A program made the position numbers and the translations under genes. The notes below the pieces were generated by a model. That model did not search any database, was not told the DNA's origin, and saw only the letters and a list, made by a program, of their open reading frames with translations. Source: Myxococcales bacterium (GTDB lineage: Bacteria; Myxococcota_A; Polyangia; Nannocystales; Nannocystaceae). From it: a DNA stretch of 41,442 nucleotides. The stretch is from positions 1 to 41,442 of the forward strand of contig JAAZXR010000036.1 of NCBI GenBank assembly GCA_014240065.1. Direction: 5' to 3'. Shown here piece after piece: positions 9,288 to 18,350 of the stretch (the stretch's first letter is position 1; every line of letters begins with the position of its first letter).

Positions 9288-11915
9288 GTGCGGCGTTTGA
9301 GCGGAATCTTCGCCCTGACCTCTGTGTTGGTGGCGGTCGGGGCTCTTGGCCCTGGAATCCTGGGCGCGACGTCTGTGGTGCTGGGCGAAGCGGAGGCGGA
9401 GGCGGGCGAGACTGAGTCGCATGTAGGTAAAGATACGACACCACGCAGGCCGTGGAGTTCGCCGGAGTCCTTGAGCGAGAGCACGCCATGGATGCCGCCC
9501 GAAGAGACTCCGCTCGAAGGCCGAGCCGGCGCGGCGCAACGTCTCGCCGCGGGCGATGTTGACGCCGCCCTCGCGCGTCTCCCCCTGGTCGCGCAGCTCC
9601 CGACGGTGACGCCGATGCCGGAGCGGGATGACTCCGCATTTGAGGACGAAATTGTGGCGCGGATGATCGCCGGTCGAGCCTTGCTTCGTGCGCGGCGTTT
9701 GCCGGACGCGGTGGCCGTGCTCGAATCGTTGGAGGGGGTTCGCGGCGTGCACAAGCACCTGCCCCTCGACGTGCTCACCTACGAGCTCGCGCGCGCGCGG
9801 ATGGCGTTGGCTGAGGTGACGCGCGAGTCAGAGGTCCGCGACGCGATCTATGAGCGAGCAGCGAGCGCGCTCCGCAAGGGGCTGCGACTCGACACCAACC
9901 GGTATCGAAAACCGATGATCGTCTTGCGGGCCACGGCGCTCGCGGGCAACGAGGGGCGGACCCCACGCGCGAGAAAAAAAGCGTCGCTGCGCTCGGTCCG
10001 CGCGCTTGAGGAGATCGCTGCGGACTACCCCGATCACGCCGATCGCTGGTGGTGGGATCTCCAGCGCGCGCGCGCGCTGGACCGCTGGGGCCGCACCAAG
10101 GACGCTCGTGAGCTCCTTCGGCGGGTCACGATCCAGGCCTCGGGCTTGCCCGAGAGTCGGATGGCATGGCTGGATATGACCTCCTTCGCAGCGCGCGAGG
10201 GCGCCGCTAGCTTGGAGCCGTGGAGTCACCGCGAGCGCCTCGCCCAAGCGAAGGCGGCCTTTGGGCATCGCAGCCTGACCATGGCGCGAAGGCTGGTGGA
10301 TGAGCTGTTGGAGGATCCCACGTTGCCGCGGAATCTGCATAGCGGCGCGCTCGACCTGAGGGCGGACATCGCGTACCGAGCCCACGCGTACGACCAATGT
10401 GTCGAGGACCGTCAGGCGCTGTTCGACAAGAGCGCGACCCCGGACCGCCGCAGCGATTTGTCTCGCTGTCTTGAGCGCGCGGGTCGCTACGAGCAGGCGA
10501 TCGCGCTGTGGGAGGCGGTCGCCAACGACCGGGATCGCAACCGGCACAACCGAACGGCCGCGCTGTGGACCGCGCTCAACCTCGCCATGCGAGGCGCCCA
10601 GTACGAGCGCGCGCGCGCGCTGCTCACCAAGTACGAGAAGCGTTCGAGGGGGCACGTGGCGGACCGACGCTTCATCCGCACGTGGATCGCCTACCGTCGC
10701 GGAGACTTTCAAGCCGCGCTCGAGGGGTTCGAGGCGATCGAGAAGCGCGACACAGATCGCGCGTCGATGGCGAGGTACTACCGGGGCAAGATGTCCTTGC
10801 GACTCGACACCCGGGAGGGGAGCGAAGCAGGGGCGCGGATCTTGCGAACCCTCGCGACCGAGGCGCCCTTCAAGTACTACGGGCTGCAGGCGCGGAGCCT
10901 GCTGGAACGGCACGGCGAGGCGCCCCCTCCGCTGCCTCCGCTCACGCCGCTAGAAGATGAACAGCGCCACATCCCGTTCGAGGAGCTGCTCGCTCAACTC
11001 GCCGGCCTCGATGACGCGTATGGGGAGGCGGTGCCATCCTTGGCGCGCACCCACCAACTGTATCGCGCGGGTTTCGTCGAAGAGGCGCGACGCGAGTTTC
11101 GCATCGCCGCCGATGGCATGCTCAACACGAAGACTCGCTTGAGCGGTGGTTCGGTCCGTAAGGCACGCACCGACGCCTATACCGTGGGCTCCGGCTGGGA
11201 GGGAGATTGGAAGCGCTGGGCTCCGTCGTTGTCGCGAGACGGGCGCGCGCTGGTCCGCGACAACGAGCGTCGCCCTCAGCTGTGGCAGCAGATGCGTGAG
11301 GCGGCCAAGGGGATCGACGAACCCTATCGTTGGATCAAGTTCACGAGCTCCGCTGCGGGCTCACGCGCGGCGCGGTGGCACCCGCGCGCGTTCCGCCAAA
11401 CCGTGGAACGTGAGGCCAACAACTTCTCCATCGATCCCTCGCATCTGTGGTCGCTGATGTACACAGAGTCGCGATTTCGTCGATTCGTGGTCTCCTACGT
11501 GGGCGCGCGCGGTGCCATCCAGATCATGCCGGTGACGGAGCGCAGGCTGCTGGAGCTTGAGCACGGATTCTCGGGACACGTGGATCACGATGACCTGTTC
11601 GACATTGAGCACAACGTGCACCTCGCGGGCTTATATATCTCGGAGCTCATGAAGAAGTTTCACGGCCAAGAGGCGTTCGCGTACGCCAGCTACAACGCCG
11701 GACCCAGCAACGTCAGCCGCTGGTTGCGTGCGAGAGATGGGATCGAGGGGCTCGAGCTTGATGACTTCGTGGAGGAGATTCCTTTCCGCGAGACGTACCG
11801 GTACACCAAGCGGGTCCTCGAGGTTCGCGCGGCCTACCACGCCCTCTACAATGACGACCGAGCTGAGATCCCGCGGGACGTCGACGTGCGCATTGGCAAC
11901 AACATCAACTTTTGA
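9288..11915 (+). CDS. Soluble lytic murein transglycosylase, Slt70-like
   Basis: 875 residues from GTG 9288. A hydrophobic signal segment follows RRLSGIFAL. A long alpha-helical middle (about residues 60-620) with repeated A/L/R-rich helix pairs fits the superhelical U- and L-domains of Slt70. The C-terminal SLT domain (about 690-850) contains catalytic Glu727 in MYTESRFRR, then GARGAIQIMP and YNAGPSNVSRWL, the three signature blocks of family 1 lytic transglycosylases. It cleaves the MurNAc-GlcNAc bond of peptidoglycan in the periplasm, forming 1,6-anhydro products. It is longer than E. coli Slt70 (about 645 residues), the extra length being in the helical part. TATGCT at 9268-9273 is the likely -10 box. 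Confidence 0.9.
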   Translation: MRRLSGIFALTSVLVAVGALGPGILGATSVVLGEAEAEAGETESHVGKDTTPRRPWSSPESLSESTPWMPPEETPLEGRAGAAQRLAAGDVDAALARLPLVAQLPTVTPMPERDDSAFEDEIVARMIAGRALLRARRLPDAVAVLESLEGVRGVHKHLPLDVLTYELARARMALAEVTRESEVRDAIYERAASALRKGLRLDTNRYRKPMIVLRATALAGNEGRTPRARKKASLRSVRALEEIAADYPDHADRWWWDLQRARALDRWGRTKDARELLRRVTIQASGLPESRMAWLDMTSFAAREGAASLEPWSHRERLAQAKAAFGHRSLTMARRLVDELLEDPTLPRNLHSGALDLRADIAYRAHAYDQCVEDRQALFDKSATPDRRSDLSRCLERAGRYEQAIALWEAVANDRDRNRHNRTAALWTALNLAMRGAQYERARALLTKYEKRSRGHVADRRFIRTWIAYRRGDFQAALEGFEAIEKRDTDRASMARYYRGKMSLRLDTREGSEAGARILRTLATEAPFKYYGLQARSLLERHGEAPPPLPPLTPLEDEQRHIPFEELLAQLAGLDDAYGEAVPSLARTHQLYRAGFVEEARREFRIAADGMLNTKTRLSGGSVRKARTDAYTVGSGWEGDWKRWAPSLSRDGRALVRDNERRPQLWQQMREAAKGIDEPYRWIKFTSSAAGSRAARWHPRAFRQTVEREANNFSIDPSHLWSLMYTESRFRRFVVSYVGARGAIQIMPVTERRLLELEHGFSGHVDHDDLFDIEHNVHLAGLYISELMKKFHGQEAFAYASYNAGPSNVSRWLRARDGIEGLELDDFVEEIPFRETYRYTKRVLEVRAAYHALYNDDRAEIPRDVDVRIGNNINF

Positions 11916-11932
11916 ATCGGCGCGCCGGTGGT

Positions 11933-12436
11933 CTACGCCTTGAGACCGTCGGGATGGTTTCTGAGGAAATCTGCGGTCGCGTCGAGGCTCTGACGGATGC
12001 TGTCTTCCACGGTGCGTTCGACGAGTCGACCGATCCCAAACACCTTCGCCTCCACCTCAAAGACGCAGTGGCGGGTGAGCGCGCCGTCCCCCTGCGCGGT
12101 GGTGCGTATTTCCCCGGTCAGCGACAACTTCTCCCCGAGCGCGCGGGTGACATGTCGGAGCGTCATCGTCGCGGCGCCGCGGTCGATCCGCGCGGTCTCG
12201 GTGTACGCCATGCTGCCTCCGAGCAGCTTGGCGACCGCGGGGGGCAGATCGAGGGACGGTGTGACCACCGCGCTCCACGTGCGTACCGGCCCATCATCCT
12301 CGACTGCGTGGAACTCGGGCCGGCGATACCCGAGCCCCTCTTCGAGCATCCGCGATTGGAAGTCAGGATCCGCGTACAGCGACCAAAACCGCTCCTCAGA
12401 GCATGGGATGTCGTGAGAGACCCGAATGACGACCAT
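11933..12436 (-). CDS. SRPBCC-fold protein, DUF2505-like
   Basis: A 167-residue protein starting MVVIRVSHDIPCSEERFWSL. The pattern of an opening beta-strand, a short helix with FWxLYADPDFQ, a long antiparallel sheet and a long C-terminal helix (IGRLVERTVEDSIRQSLDAT) is that of the START/SRPBCC superfamily, closest in memory to DUF2505. These proteins bind hydrophobic ligands in a deep cavity; the ligand is unknown. ATG 12436 is preferred over the GTG five codons upstream because a CATACT box ends six bases before it. It follows greB on the same strand with a 44-bp gap and is convergent with the transglycosylase gene, 17 bp apart. Confidence 0.7.
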   Translation of the reverse strand: MVVIRVSHDIPCSEERFWSLYADPDFQSRMLEEGLGYRRPEFHAVEDDGPVRTWSAVVTPSLDLPPAVAKLLGGSMAYTETARIDRGAATMTLRHVTRALGEKLSLTGEIRTTAQGDGALTRHCVFEVEAKVFGIGRLVERTVEDSIRQSLDATADFLRNHPDGLKA

Positions 12437-12480
12437 GCGCGAGTATGCCACGTGACCGTCAGGAACGGTCGGGTGGAAGC

Positions 12481-12975
12481 TCAGGTTGTGTCGGCCGCGG
12501 GAGGAAATTCGATCCCGGTGATGACGTAGGCGATCTCCCCCGACGGTCGCTGGACGAGGGTCTCATCATCCACGCGCTTTCCGAGCAGGGCGCGGGCGAT
12601 GGGAGAGCGCACGCTGATCTTCCCGGCGTCCGCGTCAAACTCGTCGGTCCCCACAATCTGATACCGGCGGGACGCACCCTCCTCATCCTCGATGTTGACC
12701 CATGCGCCGAATCCGACGCGCTCCTGGTCTTGGACGGTGGAAGGGTCGAGCACCTTCACGTTGTCGAGACGCTTGGACAAGAACTCGAGCCGCTTGTCGA
12801 TCTCACGCAGGCGGCGCTTGCCGTAGATGTACTCCGCGTTCTCCGAGCGATCACCCAGCGCGGCCGCCTCTGCGACCTCACGCGTCACGCGAGGTCGCTC
12901 TTGCTTCCACAAAGACTCGAGCTCCCGCTGAAGTTCACGGTAGCCGGAGGGTGTAATGAGATCATTGGTATCCAC
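12481..12975 (-). CDS. greB: Transcription elongation factor GreB
   Basis: 164 residues. It rescues backtracked RNA polymerase by stimulating transcript cleavage through the secondary channel. The N-terminal coiled coil carries LGDRSENAEYIYGKRRLREI, with the acidic D/E pair at the tip that Gre factors insert at the active site. GreB rather than GreA is indicated by LWKQERPRVTREV and by KRRLREIDKRLEFLSKRLDN. The C-terminal FKBP-like domain includes FGAWVNIEDEEG and SPIARALLGKRVDDE. Start GTG 12975; no clear ribosome site is visible. It is divergent from the alkyltransferase-like gene (72 bp). Confidence 0.92.
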   Translation of the reverse strand: MDTNDLITPSGYRELQRELESLWKQERPRVTREVAEAAALGDRSENAEYIYGKRRLREIDKRLEFLSKRLDNVKVLDPSTVQDQERVGFGAWVNIEDEEGASRRYQIVGTDEFDADAGKISVRSPIARALLGKRVDDETLVQRPSGEIAYVITGIEFPPAADTT

Positions 12976-13047
12976 CGTAGACCGTCAAGCGTGCGCCGAT
13001 TCTGCGTGCTCGTCAAGGCGCGCGGGCGGTGGCATCATCCTCCTTGA

Positions 13048-13422
13048 ATGGGGGGCACAAGCAACCAGGCGCGGGTCGCGGGCCCAGGATTTTATGCGCG
13101 CGTCTACGACGTCGTGCGGCAGGTTCCAGCGGGCCGGGTGGCCACTTATGGACAGGTGGCGACGTTGCTGGGCTCGCCTCGCGCAGCGAGACAGGTCGGG
13201 TTCGCGCTGTCGGCGTTGAGGCACCGGGAGGACCTGGCGACGGTCCCATGGCACCGGATCATCAACGGACGCGGTCGAATTAGCGTGCGTGGTGACACGC
13301 TCCGAGGCTGCGATCAGCAGCGTTTGCTCGAGGACGAGGGGGTCGTCTTCGACGCCGGCGGGAAGACGAATCTCGCGACCTTCGGGTGGGACGCGGCCAC
13401 GGTGCGGATCCCGAGTTTGTAG
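13048..13422 (+). CDS. Alkyltransferase-like (ATL) DNA damage recognition protein
   Basis: 124 residues, the short form of the O6-alkylguanine-DNA alkyltransferase C-terminal domain. The helix-turn-helix and Arg finger are present (VPAGRVATYGQVATLLGSPRAARQVG). The active-site motif PCHR of true methyltransferases is PWHR here (P67-W68-H69-R70), so the alkyl-accepting Cys is replaced by Trp. In known ATLs (E. coli YbaZ also has PWHR) such proteins bind O6-alkylguanine, flip it and hand the lesion to nucleotide excision repair. It acts on DNA in the cytoplasm. ATG 13048 has a CATCCT box six bases upstream. Confidence 0.88.
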   Translation: MGGTSNQARVAGPGFYARVYDVVRQVPAGRVATYGQVATLLGSPRAARQVGFALSALRHREDLATVPWHRIINGRGRISVRGDTLRGCDQQRLLEDEGVVFDAGGKTNLATFGWDAATVRIPSL

Positions 13423-13457
13423 ACACGGGGCCGCTCGGGCGGCGGAGACGTTCCCCC

Positions 13458-14327
13458 TCACGCGGTGTTGAGCAGCAGCTCGCGGGCCTCTGCGGGGCTC
13501 GCGACGCTTCGCCCCGCCTCTTGTGCGTAGCGCACGAGCATCTCGACGAGGTCCCCGTTGCCTCGGCAGCGGCTCCCGTCGGGCAGGTAAAACGTATCTT
13601 CGACCCCCGTGCGCAGGTGTCCCCCAAGCTCCGCTGTGCGTCGATGGAGCGGCCAGATCTCCGCGCGTCCGATGGCGGTGACCTGCCATGGAGCGGCGCT
13701 CGGCTTGAGCTTGTGCAAGATAGGGAGCAGGTCGGGATCCGCGGGCATCCCCGACTCCACCCCCATGACGAAGTTGTACTCGGCGTGGTCACCGTCGGTC
13801 ATGCCGGCCTTCGCATACATCCCGACGGAGCGCACGATCCCGACGTCAAAGCACTCAAATTCTGGCTTCGCGCCGGTCTTCGCCATCACGTCGAGAAATT
13901 GTTGGACCTTCTCCACCGGGTTGTCGAAGATCATCGGCGGCCACGCCCACTGTCCGTTGGATCGCACCCGGAGATAGTTGAGCGTCCCGGCGTTGCACGC
14001 CGCGATCTCAGGTTTGACGCGCTCCATGCACGCGCTCGGACCCGAGATGTCAGGGCCCATGACGCCGGTGCTCATATTGATGATCACGCCGGGGCAGGCC
14101 GCGCGAATCGCCTCGATGATCGGACCTGCGACGTCCGGATCCCAGGACGGGAGGTGGCCGAGGTTGGGGCGCTGATCGCGGAAGTGGACGTGCATGATCG
14201 ACGCGCCCGCGTCGAAGGCTTCCTTGGCAGCCGCGGCCATCTGTTCGACGGTGACGGGGACCGGGTGTTGCTGAGGGTTGGTGAGCACACCCGTGAGTGC
14301 ACATGTGACGACGGCTTTGTTGGACAT
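13458..14327 (-). CDS. Beta-keto acid cleavage enzyme (BKACE, DUF849/Kce family)
   Basis: 289 residues. Members condense a beta-keto acid with acetyl-CoA and release acetoacetate plus a new acyl-CoA; Kce from lysine fermentation is the archetype. The TIM-barrel zinc site is visible as MHVHFRDQ (H46, H48), with INMSTGVMGPD, a C-terminal IGRAEIWP and ELGGHLRTGVEDTFYLPDG, the last being the family's substrate and zinc region. It lies 29 bp after the biotin carboxylase gene on the same strand and is the last gene of the acyl-CoA operon, where liu operons carry HMG-CoA lyase. The physiological keto acid is unknown; family members differ widely in substrate. Confidence 0.85.
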   Translation of the reverse strand: MSNKAVVTCALTGVLTNPQQHPVPVTVEQMAAAAKEAFDAGASIMHVHFRDQRPNLGHLPSWDPDVAGPIIEAIRAACPGVIINMSTGVMGPDISGPSACMERVKPEIAACNAGTLNYLRVRSNGQWAWPPMIFDNPVEKVQQFLDVMAKTGAKPEFECFDVGIVRSVGMYAKAGMTDGDHAEYNFVMGVESGMPADPDLLPILHKLKPSAAPWQVTAIGRAEIWPLHRRTAELGGHLRTGVEDTFYLPDGSRCRGNGDLVEMLVRYAQEAGRSVASPAEARELLLNTA

Positions 14328-14356
14328 GGGGGGCGCTTTCTGGACGTAGACTCACG

Positions 14357-16333
14357 CTACGCGGGAGGTTCGACGGGGGTGGGCGCGATGCGGACGAGCA
14401 ACGCCCCCTTCTTGACTTGATGACTCGGGCTGGCGAGGACTTCTTCGACGACCCCGTTCACGGGGGCGACGATGGAGGTTTCTAGCTTCATGGCTTCGAC
14501 GATCAGGAGGGGTTGACCCGCGGCGACAGTGTCCCCCGTGGTGACCTCCACCCGCAGGACGGTGCCCGTGGTCGGCGCGTGGACGGTGCCGTCCGCGTCG
14601 CCCGCGTTCCCGGAGGAGGACGGAGACCACGGCGTACACCGGCGCTCGCGCCCGCCGACGCAAAAGACGACATCCTCGCGATCCCAGGAGACGGCGAGGG
14701 CGACCGGGGATCCGTCGAGGAGGAGCTGGGGCCGCGGTGTCCGCTCGTCTCGAATCGCCACCAGGTGGACGGCGTCGCCGACGCGCACGGCCAATGCGTG
14801 GGGCTGTTCTCCGCGGGACAAGATAACCTCATGGGTGGCATCGTCCACGCAAAGTCGCAGGGTCTGGACGAAGGGGTGCGCGTTGCGCCAACCAGTTTGG
14901 GATCCGAAGCGCGCGCCGACCCGGAGCGCGGCCGCGACCGCGAGCTCACGGGAAGGGAGGAGGGGGGGCTCGAACAACGCGGCGGCCGCCGGTGAATCGA
15001 GGAAGTCCGTGCGCACCTCGCCGGCGACGAAGGCGGGGTGCTCGAGGACCTGCACCAGCCAGTGACGGTTGCTGGTCGGGCCAAGGAGCGTCGTCTCTTG
15101 GAGCGCCGCGGACAGCCGCCGCCGCGCCACCTCTCGGTTGGGTCCGTGGGCGATGATCTTCGCCACCATGGGGTCGTAATCGCCGGAGGCCACCTGGCCC
15201 GCTTGGACGCCGACGTCGCATCGCACGCCCGCACCCGCGGGGGGGACGAACGCGCCGATGAGCCCCGCGTCAGGCATGAACCCCGCGTACGGATCTTCGA
15301 GATATACCCGCGCCTCGATGGCGTGACCGCAGGGTTCGGTGAGGCTGTCTCGCACCGGCAGCGGCGCGCCACCCGCGACCTCAAGCTGCATCCGAACGAG
15401 GTCGAGCCCGGTCACCATCTCCGTGACAGGGTGCTCCACTTGGAGTCTCGTGTTCATCTCGAGGAAATAAAACGCGCCCTCGTCGTCGAGGAGGAACTCC
15501 ACCGTCCCTGCGCCGACGTAGTCCACCGCTTGGGCGGCGGCGATGGCCGCCTGGCCCATCGCCGCGCGCAGGGAGGCATCCACCGCGGGGGAGGGGCACT
15601 CTTCGAGCACCTTCTGGTGACGCCGCTGGGTCGAGCAGTCGCGCTCTCCGAGATGGATCACGTCGCCATGACTGTCCGCGAAGATCTGAATCTCCACGTG
15701 GCGGGCGTGGGTGACGAGGCGTTCGAGGAGCACGCCGTCGTCGCCGAAGGCGTGGGCGGCCTCGCGGCGCGCGGCGCTCAACGCCTCGGAGAAGGCCTCG
15801 GAACCCTCGACGGATCGCATGCCCCTGCCGCCGCCGCCGGCGGTCGCTTTGATCAGCAGGGGGTAGCCGAGGTCGTCCGCGGCGCGCCTCAAGGTCGCGT
15901 CATCTTGGGTCTCACCGTCGTAGCCCGGCACGCAGGGGACCCCCGCCTTTTGCATCCGCGACTTCGCGGCGGCCTTGTCGCCCATGAGAGCGATGGACGC
16001 CGACGAGGGACCGACGAACACGAGCCCCGCCGCTTCAACGGCGGCGGCGAAGTCTGGGTTCTCCGACAAGAACCCGTAGCCCGGATGGATCGCCTCTGCG
16101 CCGCGCTCGCTGGCGACCTCAAGGATGCGGGGGATGTTGAGATACGACGCGCTCGGCGTGGCGGGGCCGAGGCGGGCGGCCTCGTCGGCCATGGCGACGT
16201 AGGGGGCGCCGGCGTCCGCGTCGCTGAAGACGGCGATGGTGTGGACGCCGAGCTCGCGCGCGCTGCGGACGATCCGCGCGGCGATCTCGCCGCGGTTGGC
16301 GATGAGCAGGCGATGGAAGGGGCGCGCGCTCAT
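14357..16333 (-). CDS. Acyl-CoA carboxylase alpha subunit (biotin carboxylase-BCCP), AtuF/LiuD type
   Basis: 658 residues from ATG 16333; the ATG overlaps the TGA of the hydratase gene (ATGA), so translation is probably coupled. The biotin carboxylase domain (1-450) shows LLIANRGEIAARI, the ATP-grasp loop GGGGRGM, HLGERDCSTQRRHQK and EMNTRLQVEHPVTE. A linker/BT domain of about 130 residues follows. The C-terminal biotinyl domain holds VEAMKLET, with Lys616 as the biotin site. It carboxylates its own biotin with bicarbonate and ATP and serves the beta subunit encoded at 18351-19973. The sequence alone does not separate methylcrotonyl- from geranyl-CoA carboxylase; gene order favours the geranyl-type. 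Confidence 0.92.
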   Translation of the reverse strand: MSARPFHRLLIANRGEIAARIVRSARELGVHTIAVFSDADAGAPYVAMADEAARLGPATPSASYLNIPRILEVASERGAEAIHPGYGFLSENPDFAAAVEAAGLVFVGPSSASIALMGDKAAAKSRMQKAGVPCVPGYDGETQDDATLRRAADDLGYPLLIKATAGGGGRGMRSVEGSEAFSEALSAARREAAHAFGDDGVLLERLVTHARHVEIQIFADSHGDVIHLGERDCSTQRRHQKVLEECPSPAVDASLRAAMGQAAIAAAQAVDYVGAGTVEFLLDDEGAFYFLEMNTRLQVEHPVTEMVTGLDLVRMQLEVAGGAPLPVRDSLTEPCGHAIEARVYLEDPYAGFMPDAGLIGAFVPPAGAGVRCDVGVQAGQVASGDYDPMVAKIIAHGPNREVARRRLSAALQETTLLGPTSNRHWLVQVLEHPAFVAGEVRTDFLDSPAAAALFEPPLLPSRELAVAAALRVGARFGSQTGWRNAHPFVQTLRLCVDDATHEVILSRGEQPHALAVRVGDAVHLVAIRDERTPRPQLLLDGSPVALAVSWDREDVVFCVGGRERRCTPWSPSSSGNAGDADGTVHAPTTGTVLRVEVTTGDTVAAGQPLLIVEAMKLETSIVAPVNGVVEEVLASPSHQVKKGALLVRIAPTPVEPPA

Positions 16334-17166
16334 GCGGGCTCCTTTGTCGCGGGGGCCCACGCGGGCGGGCGCCGCTGCATGAAGGCCGTCATTCCCTCCA
16401 CGGCGGCGTCGCTGCGGGCCGCGTCTGCGAAGTCGCGCGCCGCTTCATCGAGCACCTCCTCAAGTTCGACCGCGGCGACCTTCAACATCAGCTGCTTGGT
16501 GAGGGCGACGGCGTGTGGTTCACACCTGCGGACCTCGTCGATCACGTGGGCGAGGAGGCGCTCGGCCTCCCCGGTGTCCTCGGCGTAGCGATGGGCGATG
16601 CCGAGGGCGACGGCGTCTCGCGCCCCGAGCCGCGCGCCGGTCACGGCCAGACGGCGCGCGTGCGTGATGCCCACCCGCTGCACGATGAAGGGCGCGATCT
16701 GGGCGGGCGTGACGCCCAAGCTGGTCTCTGGCAGCCGGAACTTCGCGCCCTCGACCGCGATGGTGACGTCCGCCACGCACGCGAGGCCGAAGCCCCCGCC
16801 CATGACCGCCCCCTCACACACGGCGATCACCGCTTGCGGGGCCGCGTTGAAGACCGACAAGGCGGCCCCAAACTGACGGTTCATGACCGCGATGGGGTCT
16901 GGATCGCCCGGCGCGATCGTGGCGCTCCTCGCCGCGCTCATGTCTTTGATGTCGCCACCCGCGCAAAAGTGGCCGCCGGATCCGCGGAGCACGATCACGC
17001 GCACATCCCTCCGCTCGCGGACAGCCTCGAAGACGCTCACGAGCTCGCGCACCATGGCCGCGCTCATGGCGTTTCGCGCCTGGGGGCGCGCGAGGGTGAC
17101 GTGGACCACCCCGTCCGCGTGGACGAGCTCAAGGGTGTCCGTGGGTGGGAGTGCGAGGGGGCTCAT
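16330..17166 (-). CDS. Enoyl-CoA hydratase family protein, AtuE-like
   Basis: 278 residues from ATG 17166, which overlaps the TGA of the acyl-CoA dehydrogenase gene. Crotonase fold: oxyanion-hole segment HFCAGGDIKDMSAAR, second oxyanion segment EGAVMGGGFGLACVAD, then FRLPETSLGVTPAQIAPF with a Glu at the catalytic position, and the C-terminal trimerisation helices ending RRPPAWAPA. The HFCAGGDIKDM block, the GDPDP insert and the PPAWA ending resemble isohexenylglutaconyl-CoA hydratase (AtuE) as I recall it more than methylglutaconyl-CoA hydratase (LiuC), but this is from memory. It would hydrate the carboxylated enoyl-CoA made by the carboxylase. A longer upstream frame exists but lies inside the dehydrogenase gene. 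Confidence 0.9.
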   Translation of the reverse strand: MSPLALPPTDTLELVHADGVVHVTLARPQARNAMSAAMVRELVSVFEAVRERRDVRVIVLRGSGGHFCAGGDIKDMSAARSATIAPGDPDPIAVMNRQFGAALSVFNAAPQAVIAVCEGAVMGGGFGLACVADVTIAVEGAKFRLPETSLGVTPAQIAPFIVQRVGITHARRLAVTGARLGARDAVALGIAHRYAEDTGEAERLLAHVIDEVRRCEPHAVALTKQLMLKVAAVELEEVLDEAARDFADAARSDAAVEGMTAFMQRRPPAWAPATKEPA

Positions 17167-18326
17167 GCTTTCTTCTTCTTGGGGAGCGTGCCGTCGAGTT
17201 TGCAGATGATGCTGAGCATGATCTCGTCCGCGCCGCCGCCGATGGAGACGAGGCGCGCGTCGCGATATAGGCGGGCGATTCGAGTCTCCCACATGAAGCC
17301 CATCCCGCCCCAAAACTGCAGACACGAGTCGGACACCTCGCGACCGAGTCGGCCCGCCTTGAGTTTGGCCATGGAGGCGAGGCGGGTCACATCTTTTCCG
17401 CTCACGTACAGTTCGGTGGCTCGATAGACCAGGGCGCGCAGGCTCTCGACCTCAGAGGAGAGTTCTGCGAGTCGGTAGTGGACCACTTGGTTGTCCAAGA
17501 TCGACTTGCCGAACGCCTTGCGGTTGCTGGTGTACTCGATGGTGTCTTGCACCGCCCCCTCGAGTCCCATGATCATGTTGGCCGCGCCCCAGAGCCGCTC
17601 CTCTTGGAACTGAAGCATCTGGTAGAAAAACCCCGCACCCTCTTCCCCGATGCGGTTGCGTTTCGGGACCCGGACGTCGTCAAAGTAGATCTCGGCGGTG
17701 TCCGAGCTGCGCATGCCGAGCTTGTCCAGCTTGCGCGCTCGCTTCACCCCTTTGGTGTCCATGGGGATGATGATGATGGACTTGTTCTTGTGGGGCGCCC
17801 CCTCGCTCGTGTTGACGAGCGCGCACATCCAGTCGGCCTGCATGCCGTTGGTGATCCAGAGCTTGCTCCCGTTGATGATGTAGTCGTCGCCGTCGGAGCG
17901 CGCGTGGGTCTTGAGGCTCGCGACATCCGAGCCCGCGCCGGCCTCGCTGACGCCGAGACATCCGACCACGTCGCCCGCGATGGACGGGGCCAAAAACTCC
18001 TCGCGGAGCTCGTCGGAGCCGAAGACGGAGAGGGCGGGGGTGCACATGTCGGACTGCACGCCGATGGCCATGGGGACGCCGCCGCAGTGGCAGCGCCCGA
18101 GCTCCTCAGCCGCGGCGACCGAGTAGCTATAGTCGAGACCAGAGCCGCCAAATTTCTCGGGGCGAGACAAACCAAACAGCCCGAGGTCGCCAGCTTTTTT
18201 GAAGAGCTCGTGCGCGGGGAAGATCCCCTCCGCCTCCCACTCGTCGACGTAGGGGTTGATCTCCTTGTTCACGAATTCGCGAACGGTTTTTCGGATCATG
18301 TCGTGTTCTTCAGTCCACATGCTCAT
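17163..18326 (-). CDS. Acyl-CoA dehydrogenase, citronellyl-CoA dehydrogenase (AtuD)-like
   Basis: 387 residues from ATG 18326, chosen because TGGAG lies nine bases upstream; six codons earlier only TTG is available. FAD enzyme making a 2-enoyl-CoA. Signatures: GCLGVSEAGAGSDVASL, KLWITNGMQADWMC, GMRSSDTAEIYFDDVRVP, and RKAFGKSILDNQVVHYRLAE. The usual Glu base near the C-terminus is absent (SIGGGADEI); a Glu in QEERLWGA aligns with the base of isovaleryl-CoA dehydrogenase, which fits branched-chain substrates. The opening (WTEEHDMIRKTVREFV) and GGVPMAIGVQSDM recall AtuD. It sits 24 bp after the carboxyltransferase gene and overlaps the hydratase gene. Confidence 0.93.
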   Translation of the reverse strand: MSMWTEEHDMIRKTVREFVNKEINPYVDEWEAEGIFPAHELFKKAGDLGLFGLSRPEKFGGSGLDYSYSVAAAEELGRCHCGGVPMAIGVQSDMCTPALSVFGSDELREEFLAPSIAGDVVGCLGVSEAGAGSDVASLKTHARSDGDDYIINGSKLWITNGMQADWMCALVNTSEGAPHKNKSIIIIPMDTKGVKRARKLDKLGMRSSDTAEIYFDDVRVPKRNRIGEEGAGFFYQMLQFQEERLWGAANMIMGLEGAVQDTIEYTSNRKAFGKSILDNQVVHYRLAELSSEVESLRALVYRATELYVSGKDVTRLASMAKLKAGRLGREVSDSCLQFWGGMGFMWETRIARLYRDARLVSIGGGADEIMLSIICKLDGTLPKKKKA

Positions 18327-18350
18327 GGTTTTGGCTCCAGTCAAAAAGGG

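Noticed and set aside
9148-9639. N-terminal extension of the FadN-like gene by 164 codons
   Set aside because: It overlaps the divergent transglycosylase gene, is Arg/Pro/Ser-rich, and lies before the NAD-binding fold where the family begins.
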